Assembly: GCF_007827595.1 (NCBI RefSeq)
Contig: NZ_VISR01000036.1
Location: 1-64,000, forward strand
Direction: 5' to 3'
Origin: Streptomyces sp. BK340
GTDB lineage: Bacteria; Actinomycetota; Actinomycetes; Streptomycetales; Streptomycetaceae
DNA: 64,000 bases
Shown here: positions 36,694 to 45,326 of the stretch, one piece after another
Layout: the number at the start of each line of letters is the position of its first letter
How positions within the stretch are numbered: position 1 is the stretch's first letter
The notes under the pieces: model-generated
What the model saw: the letters and a program-made list of their open reading frames with translations, nothing else
Database searches by the model: none
What the model was told of the DNA's origin: nothing
Made by a program: the position numbers and the translations under genes

Positions 36694-37577
36694 GCTGCCT
36701 CATAACTGGGGCGCCACCGCAGCAGCACCCGCTCGAGAACCCGGACGAACTGGTCGGCGAGCAGACCGAGGAGCGAGTAGATCACCAGCCCCACGAAGAC
36801 CTGGCCGGTCTGCAGATAGGTCTGTCCCTGGGTGATGAGGAACCCGAGACCCTTGTCGGCGTTGACCGTCTCGGCGGCGACAAGACCCAGGACGCTGTAG
36901 GCGAGGGAGAAGCGCAGGCCCACCAGGAATCCCGGCAGGGCCCCAGGCACCAACACCCGTGTCACCAGGCGCCAGTTGCCCGCCCCGGTGGTCCGCGCCA
37001 TCTCGATCAGCCGCTGGTCGACGCCCCGGATCGCGGCGAACAGGTTGAGGTACATCGGGACACCGGCGCCGAACGAGATCAGCAGCACCTTGGTGAGCTC
37101 GTCGATGCCGAACCACACGATCATCAGCGGCAGTACGGCCAGCAGCGGGATCGTGTTGAGGATCTGCACGACGCCGTTGAAGAGATACTCGCCGCTGCGC
37201 AGCAGCCCGCCGAGCACGCCGCTGACGATGCCCACCGTCAGACCGATCGCGAGGCCGATGCCGGCCCGCTGCAGCGAGATGGCCAAGTCCGGCCCCAGAA
37301 CGCCCTGTTGCCACAGATCGACGGCCGACTTGACGATGGAGGTGGGTGCTGGGGCGTAGGTCTTCTTCAGTACTCCGGCCCTGGCGAGGATCTCCCAGGC
37401 GATGAGGACCACGACGGGAGTCGTGTAGATCCCCAGCGGCCAGCGCAGCCGCTCGCGCAGTGTGTGCAGCGCTGTCCGTCGGCGGGCGTCGCGCGGCAGG
37501 AAGACCTCGCGCCCCGGGGCAGTGCGCGGCTCGGCGGCCGGGACGACCGCCGGTCCCTTGAGGCTGACGTCGGTCAT
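36690..37577 (-). CDS. Sulfonate-type ABC importer permease
   Basis: A 295-residue inner-membrane protein of the SsuC/TauC group with about six helices. The EAA loop, [31 protein letters not shown] region, is present near residue 195 and contacts the ATPase. LGVTGI-like [19 protein letters not shown] follows. ATG 37577 overlaps the stop of the upstream micro-ORF by 4 bases, so its translation is coupled to that ORF. It forms the channel of the importer with the ATPase and lipoprotein encoded next. Confidence 0.92.
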   Translation of the reverse strand: MTDVSLKGPAVVPAAEPRTAPGREVFLPRDARRRTALHTLRERLRWPLGIYTTPVVVLIAWEILARAGVLKKTYAPAPTSIVKSAVDLWQQGVLGPDLAISLQRAGIGLAIGLTVGIVSGVLGGLLRSGEYLFNGVVQILNTIPLLAVLPLMIVWFGIDELTKVLLISFGAGVPMYLNLFAAIRGVDQRLIEMARTTGAGNWRLVTRVLVPGALPGFLVGLRFSLAYSVLGLVAAETVNADKGLGFLITQGQTYLQTGQVFVGLVIYSLLGLLADQFVRVLERVLLRWRPSYEAA

Positions 37578-37738
37578 GCCGCGTCCTCCAGTTCCAGCAC
37601 GCTGCTGTAGTGCGAGGCGTCGCCGACGGCTTGCTTCGAGTCGGCGAGGGAGCGCAATGGGTCGGGGGGCGCCGTGAGGTCGACACCCTCGGCGACCGCG
37701 CCGATGCGGTTCGTGAGTTTGCGGATGGACGGAGACAT
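37574..37738 (-). CDS. TauD-like micro-ORF coupled to the importer permease
   Basis: A 54-residue ORF from ATG 37738, with gagaggga properly spaced upstream, ending in an ATGA overlap with the permease start. Its first half, RKLTNRIGAVAEGVDLTAP, looks like the opening of TauD-type alpha-ketoglutarate dioxygenases, which oxidise sulfonates. The remainder ([27 protein letters not shown] region) is not TauD-like and lacks the iron-binding HxD. It may be the scar of an in-frame deletion of a taurine dioxygenase kept because it delivers ribosomes to the permease, or a small protein in its own right. Confidence 0.6.
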   Translation of the reverse strand: MSPSIRKLTNRIGAVAEGVDLTAPPDPLRSLADSKQAVGDASHYSSVLELEDAA

Positions 37739-37856
37739 GCGGAGGTCCCTCTCGAGGAGATGGGGCGCTGTGCCGGGTGCCGACAGCCGGGTGAGGGCTC
37801 GGCGAGCACGCCGAGAAAGGTGAATGCCGGATTCAGGTCAAGGACGCGCAGCTTGC

Positions 37857-37886
37857 GGCTGCCGGTGCGTCAGTGCACCGGCAGCC
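37857..37886 (-). promoter_or_regulatory. 12-bp hairpin between leader peptide and operon
   Basis: Perfect 12-base arms ggctgccggtgc (37857-37868) and its complement (37875-37886) close a 6-base loop. The hairpin lies 74 bases after the leader-peptide stop and 119 bases before the micro-ORF start on the same transcript. No U tract follows, so it could be a Rho-type pause site or part of a switch that responds to leader translation. Confidence 0.6.
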
Positions 37887-37959
37887 GGCTGCGCGGACCT
37901 ACCTCTGCCACGGAACCGGAGGCGAGAGGAAAGAAGGAGGACCGGAGGGAGGCGGGTCC

Positions 37960-38037
37960 TCAACAACAACAGAACGCGCTGGAGACGTGCGCCAGGTCGA
38001 TGTGGCGCCGCCGAGTCAAATCCACGCGCGGGGTCAT
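37960..38037 (-). CDS. Polycysteine leader peptide of the sulfonate operon
   Basis: A 25-codon ORF from ATG 38037 to TGA 37960-37962, ending with three consecutive TGT cysteine codons directly before the stop. The core RRHIDLAHVSSAFC aligns without gaps with the leader peptides at 25001 and 39435. The three cysteines at the very end are a classic arrangement for sensing charged Cys-tRNA: ribosomes would stall there when cysteine is scarce and change folding of the downstream RNA. A possible -35 element TTGACC lies at 38070-38075. The ORF stands between the haloperoxidase stop and the operon. Confidence 0.82.
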   Translation of the reverse strand: MTPRVDLTRRRHIDLAHVSSAFCCC

Positions 38038-38127
38038 GGAACGTGAGTTGAGCAGACGTGCGCGCTTTCGGTCAATGAGTTCCGGCCAGGTGTCACATTG
38101 CGGAAACCTGAAACGTCTCAGCGCGGC

Positions 38128-39390
38128 TCACCGGGTGCGGAACAGGCCGGCGGAGTTGCGCAGGGCGTGTGCCGCGACGCGCTTGCCGAGGACGAGGCCG
38201 GCCTCGTCGGCCGAGCGGCTGTGGATGCCGGAGTACACGCGCGCATCCAGGTTGTCCTGCGAGAGCTGGCTCCAGGCCGTGTACGTGCGGGTCACACCCG
38301 GAGCCGTGGGGCTAATCAGCTCGAACGGTGCGGTGCGCGGTCCGGTGAGTGCCGTGAGGACTGTCTCCGCCGCGCCGGCGTAGGTGTTGTGCCCGCTGGG
38401 GTAGTCGGGGTGGGCCGGTGTGACGTGCAACGGCGTCCACTCGGGGGCGGGGTCGATGGCGCCGGATCGGATGGCCGTGACCGGGCGCCACCGCAGGTAG
38501 GCGTATTTGGTGTCGGAGGTGGCGATCTGCGTGTCCACCAGGGCGACGTGGAACAGGGCCACGAGACTGGCCTGTCCGACGGTGGACTGCGGTGCCCGGG
38601 CCAGGGCGACCCGGAGCGGCTCGGTGTACAGGGTCAGGGAGGAGCCGAACCAGAAGACGGCCGTCTCGGTCTGCCGCTGTGTGCGCACGGTGCTGTTCAC
38701 GGCCCCGTAGGCACGGACCTCGGACAGGTCGGCACGGTAGCGCGCGGAGTCCAGGGCGGGCGGTGCGGGCAGCCGGTACTGGTCGGGGGCGTCGAGCAGG
38801 AAGGGCCGGGCGATCCGGTTGCCGTACTGCGCGGCCGGGGCGTAGGCGGGCGGGGTCGGCTGCCACACTCCGGGCGCGGCCGGCGGCACGGTGAACGGCG
38901 CGTTCACCGAGGCCGGGTCGAGGCCGTCCCCCTCACGGGAAGCAAGGACCAGCCGTGCCTGGCGGGCACCAGCCGCCGCGCCCTTCGTCTTGGCCAGGCC
39001 GTCCGGGACGCGGTCCAGCGTCGTGCGCAGCGCGGCGTCCAGTTCCTGGGCGCGGGACGGGACCAGGGCCACCAGGGAGTCGTGTACGGCGGACGCCAGG
39101 GCCGCATCCTGGAACGCGCTCCGGTCGACGCCGGGCGGCACCTCGCGGACGGCGCGGGCCGCTGCGAGCCAACTGATGGCCCAGGTCCGGCTGTTGGTGA
39201 TCTGTGTGGCGGCGCCGGCCGTCGAGATGGTTGCGGCCGTCGTGTCGTACCAGTCGAGCACCGCGGACGGGCGCGACTTGCGTTCGTCCGCAACGGCGCC
39301 CGTGGCGGAGGGGACGGTGCCGGAGGCGGCCAGCAGGGCGGCCGAGCTCAGCGTCTTCAGGGCGGAGCGGCGGGTTCTGAGCGGGTTCAC
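38128..39390 (-). CDS. Vanadium-dependent haloperoxidase, Tat-exported
   Basis: A 420-residue protein from GTG 39390 with aaggag upstream. The N-terminus RTRRSALKTLSSAALLAASG is a twin-arginine signal. The vanadate pocket is recognisable from three blocks: KYAYLRWRP (Lys and Arg), PDYPSGHNTYAGAAETVL (Ser-Gly-His) and ARVYSGIHSRSADEAGLVLGK (Arg and His). This is the PAP2/haloperoxidase fold. Bacterial members halogenate small molecules or act as phosphatases; without structural comparison halide preference cannot be stated. It is preceded by a sulfur-type leader peptide, unexpected for this enzyme. Confidence 0.9.
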   Translation of the reverse strand: MNPLRTRRSALKTLSSAALLAASGTVPSATGAVADERKSRPSAVLDWYDTTAATISTAGAATQITNSRTWAISWLAAARAVREVPPGVDRSAFQDAALASAVHDSLVALVPSRAQELDAALRTTLDRVPDGLAKTKGAAAGARQARLVLASREGDGLDPASVNAPFTVPPAAPGVWQPTPPAYAPAAQYGNRIARPFLLDAPDQYRLPAPPALDSARYRADLSEVRAYGAVNSTVRTQRQTETAVFWFGSSLTLYTEPLRVALARAPQSTVGQASLVALFHVALVDTQIATSDTKYAYLRWRPVTAIRSGAIDPAPEWTPLHVTPAHPDYPSGHNTYAGAAETVLTALTGPRTAPFELISPTAPGVTRTYTAWSQLSQDNLDARVYSGIHSRSADEAGLVLGKRVAAHALRNSAGLFRTR

Positions 39391-39434
39391 GGAAACTCCT
39401 TCACGGGTGTGTGGCTGCGGCCTGGGGTCGGGCG

Positions 39435-39509
39435 TCAGCTACACAGCGCCGCGGCGACACGCAACAGATCGACGGCGCGCCGCCGGGTGAGCCGCAGAGA
39501 GATCCGCAT
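39435..39509 (-). CDS. Leader peptide upstream of the haloperoxidase
   Basis: A 24-codon ORF, ATG 39509 to TGA 39435-39437, ending 44 bases before the haloperoxidase start. The core RRAVDLLRVAAALC matches the leader peptides at 25001 and 37960 at RR, V/I-D-L, V and the final Cys, with Ala replacing His. The short distance to the next gene leaves little room for a transcription terminator and fits translational coupling or masking of the aaggag site. It implies control of the haloperoxidase by cysteine or sulfur supply. Confidence 0.7.
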   Translation of the reverse strand: MRISLRLTRRRAVDLLRVAAALCS

Positions 39510-40215
39510 GTCGGGGACGCTATCCGCGCTCCAACTCCAGGTCAACGGACGGTGGTTGGCCCGGCCCGTATCGCAACGACGGCTTCGCGTCGCCGCCATG
39601 CGCCTGTAACCCGGGCCTCGACCGGCACACACGCCACGGCATCAGATCAGATTCAGGCCGGACCAGACCTCTCGCTCCACGTCCGTCGGCGGTACGTGTG
39701 TGGCGAGGCACTCCGGGTGGCCGGTAAGCAGCCGGCCGTCCTGCTGCGGCATCCGCTCCGGCCGACCACCGCAAACAGCCGTCTCTGGCACCGGCAGTCC
39801 CCACAAGCAGGCGCCGATCGCGAGAAGGCCCGGGGTCCACCGGGCGAGTTCATCGGTCCATCGACGGGGATCACGGCGCATGGCAACGATTGAGGACGAC
39901 GCCGTGACCGAGGCACAGGGCAGGCCCCACACCATGGGAGCTGCTGCGGGCCATGCAGCAAATGCGATCTGACCTGCGCGCTGACTTCGCGGCACTCAGC
40001 GCGAGGCTTGCTGAGATGGTGACCAAGATCCAGTACGACGCCGTGGTGAGGACGGAAGGCCCTGTTGCCGAATTCCTCGCGGCCTGAGCCGCTTCAACAG
40101 ATCCACAGGTCTTGACAATTGCTCCCCCACCCATGCATGACGCCGCACACGCGCACTTCCTCGACCTCAACCGAACCGTGTGGGAAGGCTTCCCCGATGG
40201 CGAGGGTGTGCGGGA
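39510..40215. other. Gap with decayed small ORFs
   Basis: No complete gene is supported. A plus-strand stretch from ATG 39953 to TGA 40087 encodes 44 residues with a helical, coiled-coil-like pattern (MRSDLRADFAALSARLAEMV), possibly the end of a lost gene. Another plus-strand piece from about 40133 (HAHFLDLNRTVWEGFPDGEG) overlaps the end of the pentapeptide pseudogene and has no continuation. Confidence 0.35.
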
Positions 40216-41043
40216 CTACCTGGAGACGCACCGGGCCCGACGGAGAATCGCGGTCGTGAGGTCGGCGTGCCGCAGGTTGACCGAGACCAGGGACGCCTGG
40301 GTCAGATTGGCGTGCTACAGGCTCGCCGCCTCCATGCAGGCGCGGTCGAAGTTGACCGCGGGGAACCACAGCCCGTCGCAGTCAGCCCGGCGCAGGTCGG
40401 TGACGCTGAGATTGACCCAGGCCTACTCCCGGTGCTGGCACAGTACGCCGAGCGCGGTCAGCGCCACCTGGGCATCGGCGGCTCGGGTCCCCAGGGGCGC
40501 GATGTCGTTGATGGGCACGTCCGCCGCCGGCGATTGCGGCCCGGCGGGCGGCCAGGACAGGTGCGTGCGCAGGTATGCAGCCAGGATCGAGATGATGGCC
40601 TCCCGGTCACGGGTCGACTGCTCAGCGATCCGCCACAGCGCGTGCAACCCGCCGATGCGGACATCCAGCTTTTCGCTGCCGACCTGGTCTACCGCCCGGC
40701 TGAACCGGTCGGTGACGTAGCCCTCCTGGGTGGCGCGCAGACCGTCCTGGCTCACCCGCAGTTGCCGCCACGTGGCGTACGCGCCCAAGAGCACGACCAG
40801 GCCGCCGACCATCTGCAGAAGCGTCGTACGGACATCGTTCACCGCCTTCAGCCGATCCGGTGCGGTGACGCGCGCCCCAGCGAGATCGTGGTCGACCACC
40901 GCACCCGGCAGTACGACGAACACCGTGCCCAGAATGACCAGCCCCGCTGCTCCGGCCAGCAGAGCTACGGCTACCCGATGCCTGGTCAGCCGGTCTCGCC
41001 ATGCCTGCCGCCTGTGCTCCGGTTCCCCCAACTCCGTGGGCAT
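40216..41043 (-). pseudogene. Membrane-anchored pentapeptide-repeat protein with two in-frame TAG codons
   Basis: From ATG 41043 the frame gives a cytosolic lead, a helix (VALLAGAAGLVILGTVFVVLP), a second helix (TTLLQMVGGLVVLLGAYATW) and a soluble domain with RFSRAVDQVGSEKLDVRIGG and ALWRIAEQSTRDREAI, a pattern common in Streptomyces pentapeptide-repeat proteins. TAG stops the frame after CQHRE, yet the same frame continues with repeats of the A-(D/N)-L-x-x type (LSVTDLRRADCDGL), a second TAG after MEAASL, then HANLTQASLVSVNLRHADL to the final TAG at 40216. Restored, it is 275 residues. Both TAGs sit where Gln (CAG) would fit. Confidence 0.75.
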
Positions 41044-41084
41044 GGGAGCCTAGGCACCGCCCATAAAACGATCAAGAGAGCTGG

Positions 41085-41398
41085 TTGGACACGCCTGATG
41101 AGACCCTGTTCGCCGCGATCATCTACGTGTTGGTCAGCGGTTGCGCCTGGCGGGCGTTGCCGCCGTGCTTCGGCGTCTCGAAGCCGACCGCTCACCGCCG
41201 GTTCCTGATCTGGTCCAGAGCCGGGGTGTGGGGCCGCCTGCATGACGCGGTCCTGCACCGGCTCGACGACGCCGGCCTGATCGACGTAACCCGCGTCGTC
41301 CTCGACACTGCCCATGTCAGGGCGAAAAAGGGGGCGAACACACAGGTCCGAGCCCCGTGGACCGGGGCAAGCCGTAGTTCGCATCGAGGGGCTCGCCG
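41085..41398 (+). pseudogene. IS5-family transposase, N-terminal fragment
   Basis: The plus strand reads ETLFAAIIYVLVSGCAWRAL, PPCFGVSKPTAHRRFLIW and LIDVTRVVLDTAHVRAKKG, the N-terminal half of an IS5 transposase up to the first catalytic Asp. After AKKG a G5 run at about 41330 loses the frame; one extra G would give the family sequence GGEHTGPSPVDRGKPG. The reading is then cut off. The second and third catalytic residues are absent. Confidence 0.75.
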
Positions 41399-41663
41399 TG
41401 CCCGCTGCGTGCCCATTCCGAGGGGACGCAGCAGGGAGCCACGGGGAACGACGGGCCCGGCTGCGTTCTGTCCAGGTCGGAGTCTCGGCAGGCCGGCCAG
41501 GGGCCACATACGCCGTCTTCCAAACCGGGGTCTTCTGCATTTCCGGCTGCAGCGCTTTCGAGATCGCGGACCTGTTTGAATCAGCCCACGCGCACCTGGT
41601 GGTCGCCGACAGGGGCCCATGTCGCCGCCCGGGCGTGGCCGACCGCCGGTTCGGGCAGCGGGC

Positions 41664-43553
41664 TCAACCGGTGTGATCGGGGCGGTGGAGAAGCGGGCGC
41701 AGGCTCTCGATGACGCTCGGGTCGTCCACCGTGGACGGGATGGGTTCGTCGACGCCGTCGGCGATACCGCGCATCGTCTTGCGCAGGATCTTTCCCGAGC
41801 GCGTCTTGGGCAGGGCGGCCACGACGGCGACCTCCTTGAGAGAGGCGACGGCACCAATACGCTCGCGTACGAGCCGGACCAGTTCGGCCTCGACCTCCCT
41901 CGGGTCGCGGGTGGCGCCCGCCTTCAGGACGACGAAGCCGCGTGGGACCTGCCCCTTGAGGGGGTCCGCGACGCCGATCACGGCGCACTCGGCGACGTCG
42001 GGGTGAGCGGCCAGGGCCTCTTCCATGCTGCCGGTGGACAGTCGGTGTCCGGCGACGTTGATGACGTCGTCGGTGCGACCCATGACGTACACGTAGCCGT
42101 CCTCGTCGATGTGCCCGCTGTCGCCGGTGAGGTAGTAGCCGTCGTAGGCGGAGAGGTAGGAGGCGACGAAGCGGGCGTCGTCGTTCCAGAGGGTGGGCAG
42201 CGAACCGGGCGGCAGGGGGAGCTTCACGACGATCGCGCCGTCGACGCCCGCCGGCACGGGCTGCCCCGACGGGTCGAGGACCTGGACGTCCCAGCCCGGC
42301 AGGGGACGGGTGGGCGAGCCCGGTTTGACGGGGGCGGCCTCGATGCCGACCGGATTGGCGACGATCGGCCAGCCTGTCTCCGTCTGCCACCAGTGGTCGA
42401 TCACCGGGATGTCCAGGAGGGCGCTCGCCCAGTGATATGTCTCGGGGTCGAGGCGCTCGCCGGCGAGGAAGAGGTAGCGAAGGCGGGAAAGGTCGTAGTC
42501 CGCAGTGAGGGCGCCCTTCGGGTCCTCCTTCCTGATGGCACGGAAGGCGGTGGGTGCCGTGAACATGGTCTTGACGCCGTGATCGGCGGCGACCCGCCAG
42601 AACTGGCCTGCGTCTGGGGTGCCGACGGGCTTGCCCTCGTAGAGCACGGTGGTGGCGCCGGCCAGCAGCGGCCCGTAGACGATGTACGAGTGCCCGACGA
42701 CCCAGCCGACATCGGACCCGGTGAACATCGTCTCGCCGGGACCGATGTCGTACACGGCGCCCATCGACCAGTGCAGAGCCACGGCACACCCGCCGCAGTC
42801 GCGGACGACTCCTTTGGGTTTTCCGGTCGTTCCGGACGTGTAGAGGATGTAGAGGGGGTCCGTCGCGGCCACGGGAACACAAGTGGCTGGCGGTGCGTCG
42901 GCGACCAGGTCGGCCCAGTCGAGGTCGTCCGGCCCCAACTCGGCGCGCTCCTGTGGGCGTTGCAGGATCACCCGTTTCTGCGGCTTGTGCCCGGCGAGTT
43001 CGATCGCGCGGTCCAACAGCGGCTTGTATGGGATGACGCGCTTGCCCTCGATGCCGCAGGAAGCGGAGACGATCACCTTGGGGGTGGCGTCGTCGATACG
43101 GACCGCGAGTTCGGGCGGGGCGAACCCCCCGAAGACGACCGAATGGACGGCGCCGATGCGTGCGCAGGCCAGCATCGCGATGGCGGCCTCGGGGACCATC
43201 GGCATGTAGATGACCACCCGGTCGCCGTGCTCCACACCGAGCCCGGCGAGTGCCCCGGCGAAGGCCGCCACCTCATCCCTCAGCTGGGCATAGGTGTAGG
43301 TGCGCCGGGTGCCGGTCACCGGGGAGTCATAGACGAGTGCGGCCTGTTCGCCCCGTCCGGCTTCGACATGCCGGTCCACCGCGTTGAAGCAGACGTTGAG
43401 CCGGCCGTCCGGGAACCATCGATAGAAGGGTGCGCCCGAGGAGTCCAGGGCACGGGACGGCGCCTCCTCCCAGTCGACGCCCTCTGCCTCCCGCAGCCAG
43501 AAGCTCTCCGGGTCTTCGAGGCTGGCCCGGAAGACCTCCTCGTACATTCCCAT
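41664..43553 (-). CDS. prpE: Propionyl-CoA (acyl-CoA) synthetase
   Basis: A 629-residue AMP-forming enzyme; ATG 43553 was chosen for aaggaga upstream. Diagnostic motifs: GGFAPPELAVRIDDA, the P-loop LYILYTSGTTGKPKGVVRD, the adenylate motif WWQTETGWPI, the hinge YYLTGDSGHIDEDGYVYVMGRTDDVIN and the catalytic lysine in LPKTRSGKILRKTMR. DVGWVVGHSYIVYGPLLAG and the short N-terminus favour propionyl- over acetyl-CoA synthetase. It activates propionate in the cytoplasm for the methylcitrate or methylmalonyl routes. It stands alone, flanked by transposase and dehydrogenase fragments. Confidence 0.9.
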   Translation of the reverse strand: MGMYEEVFRASLEDPESFWLREAEGVDWEEAPSRALDSSGAPFYRWFPDGRLNVCFNAVDRHVEAGRGEQAALVYDSPVTGTRRTYTYAQLRDEVAAFAGALAGLGVEHGDRVVIYMPMVPEAAIAMLACARIGAVHSVVFGGFAPPELAVRIDDATPKVIVSASCGIEGKRVIPYKPLLDRAIELAGHKPQKRVILQRPQERAELGPDDLDWADLVADAPPATCVPVAATDPLYILYTSGTTGKPKGVVRDCGGCAVALHWSMGAVYDIGPGETMFTGSDVGWVVGHSYIVYGPLLAGATTVLYEGKPVGTPDAGQFWRVAADHGVKTMFTAPTAFRAIRKEDPKGALTADYDLSRLRYLFLAGERLDPETYHWASALLDIPVIDHWWQTETGWPIVANPVGIEAAPVKPGSPTRPLPGWDVQVLDPSGQPVPAGVDGAIVVKLPLPPGSLPTLWNDDARFVASYLSAYDGYYLTGDSGHIDEDGYVYVMGRTDDVINVAGHRLSTGSMEEALAAHPDVAECAVIGVADPLKGQVPRGFVVLKAGATRDPREVEAELVRLVRERIGAVASLKEVAVVAALPKTRSGKILRKTMRGIADGVDEPIPSTVDDPSVIESLRPLLHRPDHTG

Positions 43554-43755
43554 CGCTCTCTCCTTGACCAGACTTGACACCAGAGTCGTGGGTGGGCTGC
43601 CTTCATGTCACATGGTGATCAGGTGGCCGCCGATGAGCTCACCGTACGTCGCATCGTCACCGCCGGCCTCGCGTACGGAGCAAGCGCGACACGCGATACG
43701 GGGCATGAGCGGACCCACCGCGTCCATGAGCCGTATCGGACCAGCTCCCTCATGT

Positions 43756-44450
43756 GTCGAACAGCTTCCCGGCAGGCGTAGGCCTCGCGGTGCCGTGTGC
43801 CGGCGTCAACCTGATGCATCTGCCCGAGAGCATCTCCGACGAGGCCGCCGCCGCCCTGACGGACAACGCCCCCACGGCCTGATGCGGCTGCCAGCGCCCG
43901 CATCCAGCCCGGCGGGACCGTCCTGGTCATCGGCCTCGGCCCGGTCGGCCTCATGGCCGCCCGATCCGCCTTCGCGACGGGGGCCGCGCGGGTGCTCGGC
44001 GCGGACCTGGTCGCCGAGCGCCGTGCCTTCGCCGCTACCCTGGGTGTCGAGCCGGTCGAGGGCGCGGACGCGAAGGCCGCCGTACGGGAGATGACCGGCG
44101 GTCGCGGGCCGGACGCAATGGTGGAGGCCGTGGGCTCGGACACCACCATCGAGCTCGCTCTCAAGGACGTCCGGCAGGCAGGGCGGGTCAGCGTCATCGG
44201 GGTCAGCCAGAGCAAGGCGTTCCCCTTCCCCATGCGACTGGCGCTGATCAAGGAACTGGAGTCACCCGTCGGGCTGTGCTCGGTGCACTACGAACTCCAT
44301 CCCCTCATCGCCCTCGCCCAGGCCAGCCCGATCAAGCCGGAGGCCGTGGTGTCCCACTGCTTCCCGCTCTCCTAGGGTCCGGCGGCGTACGAACTGTTCG
44401 CAGACCGCTCCGACGGCGTCCGCAAGATCCTTCTCGACCCCACTCGCTGA
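43756..44450 (+). pseudogene. Zinc-type alcohol dehydrogenase, decayed
   Basis: The plus strand shows the latter two thirds of a medium-chain dehydrogenase in pieces: AVPCAGVNLMHLPESISDEA in one frame, then after a shift near 43880 VLVIGLGPVGLMAARSAFAT (the NAD loop) and MVEAVGSDTTIELALKDVRQ. An in-frame TAG follows SHCFPLS, but the same frame goes on with GPAAYELFADRSDGVRKILL to TGA 44448. The N-terminal catalytic zinc domain is missing. Three separate lesions make this a true pseudogene whatever the sequence quality. Confidence 0.8.
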
Positions 44451-44804
44451 TGCTCCTTCGCGGACCGCCTCATCAGCCCTCGGCGGGCCGTGCGGACCCG
44501 GCAGCCCCCGCGGTGACCGTTGCGCCCCAGGAGTGCCACGTGAATCGAACGCGAGTCCCCCGCCACCACGCGGGGCCCGCCGACGCAGCGCTTCAGGAGA
44601 TGTCGCTGCCTGCGAGTATGCGGCGCTCGAAGGCGGCCCGGGTGTGTCCACAACTACCTCAACATGATCCTCTCCGGGCCGGAGGTGCTGCAGGTGTACA
44701 CCAACACCGCGTGCAGGATCGCCTCGCGGCTCATGCCGGTCCGCTACGAGACGGCCGCATCGCCGCGGCATCCCGGGTCTGCGGTTTCTAGGTCACACCA
44801 GGCG
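44451..44804. other. Gap with unassigned fragments
   Basis: Short coding-like pieces occur, for example YLNMILSGPEVLQVYTNTAC near 44655-44715, but without start, stop or recognised family. They probably belong to deleted genes. Confidence 0.35.
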
Positions 44805-45326
44805 CCGGGTACGCCTGCTCCATCTCCCCACAGGGGCTCGACTCGATCTGATCGACTCCCACATCAGCTCCTGGTTCACGGTCCGGGACATGCGCCGCGC
44901 GTTCCACCAGGAGACGCAGTGGCATGACGACCCGCAGATGCAGCGGCTGTGGGACCGGCCCGACCTCACCCGCGAAGAGGAGGCTCACCCGGAGCTGTGG
45001 GCTCTCAAACCGTGTACACCTCTGCGCAGCGCGATCATGACCCGCGCCATGCCGTTCTGGCACAAGAAGGACATCCACCCGGACTGGATGCCCCCCTGCC
45101 CGGCACGCGCTGCCCTCGCCTCGTGTGGCATACCGACGCCGACGCGAAGCAGCCCGGCGCCGCACAGGTCGGATCCCTTCTCACCACATCACCCATCGCC
45201 ATCCCCGGCGCCGTGTATCAGGAACGAGATGCCGACGAAGGACTTCTCGTCCTCGGCACCAGCAGTGTCCAGCTGACCTCCACCGACCCCACAGCCCGGG
45301 CCGTCAGACGGAGCAACCCGAACTGA
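44805..45326 (+). pseudogene. Hypothetical protein, frameshifted at a C6 run
   Basis: A frame containing LDLIDSHISSWFTVRDMRRA, QETQWHDDPQMQRLWDRPDL and MPFWHKKDIHPDWMP has strong coding character to about 45090. At the C6 run 45091-45096 it shifts; one added C continues the reading as LPGTRCPRLVWHTDADAKQP and LLVLGTSSVQLTSTDPTARA to a TGA at 45326. No start codon could be fixed and I do not recognise the family. The left end may be truncated. Confidence 0.45.

Noticed and set aside
40216-41043. TAG recoded as an amino acid (pyrrolysine or suppression)
   Set aside because: Other genes in the window use TAG as a normal stop, and the proteins are not methylamine-type enzymes. Decay by C-to-T change explains the data better.
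41619-43577. Long plus-strand frame antisense to the acyl-CoA synthetase
   Set aside because: Same reason: complementary shadow of a gene with strong motifs on the minus strand.
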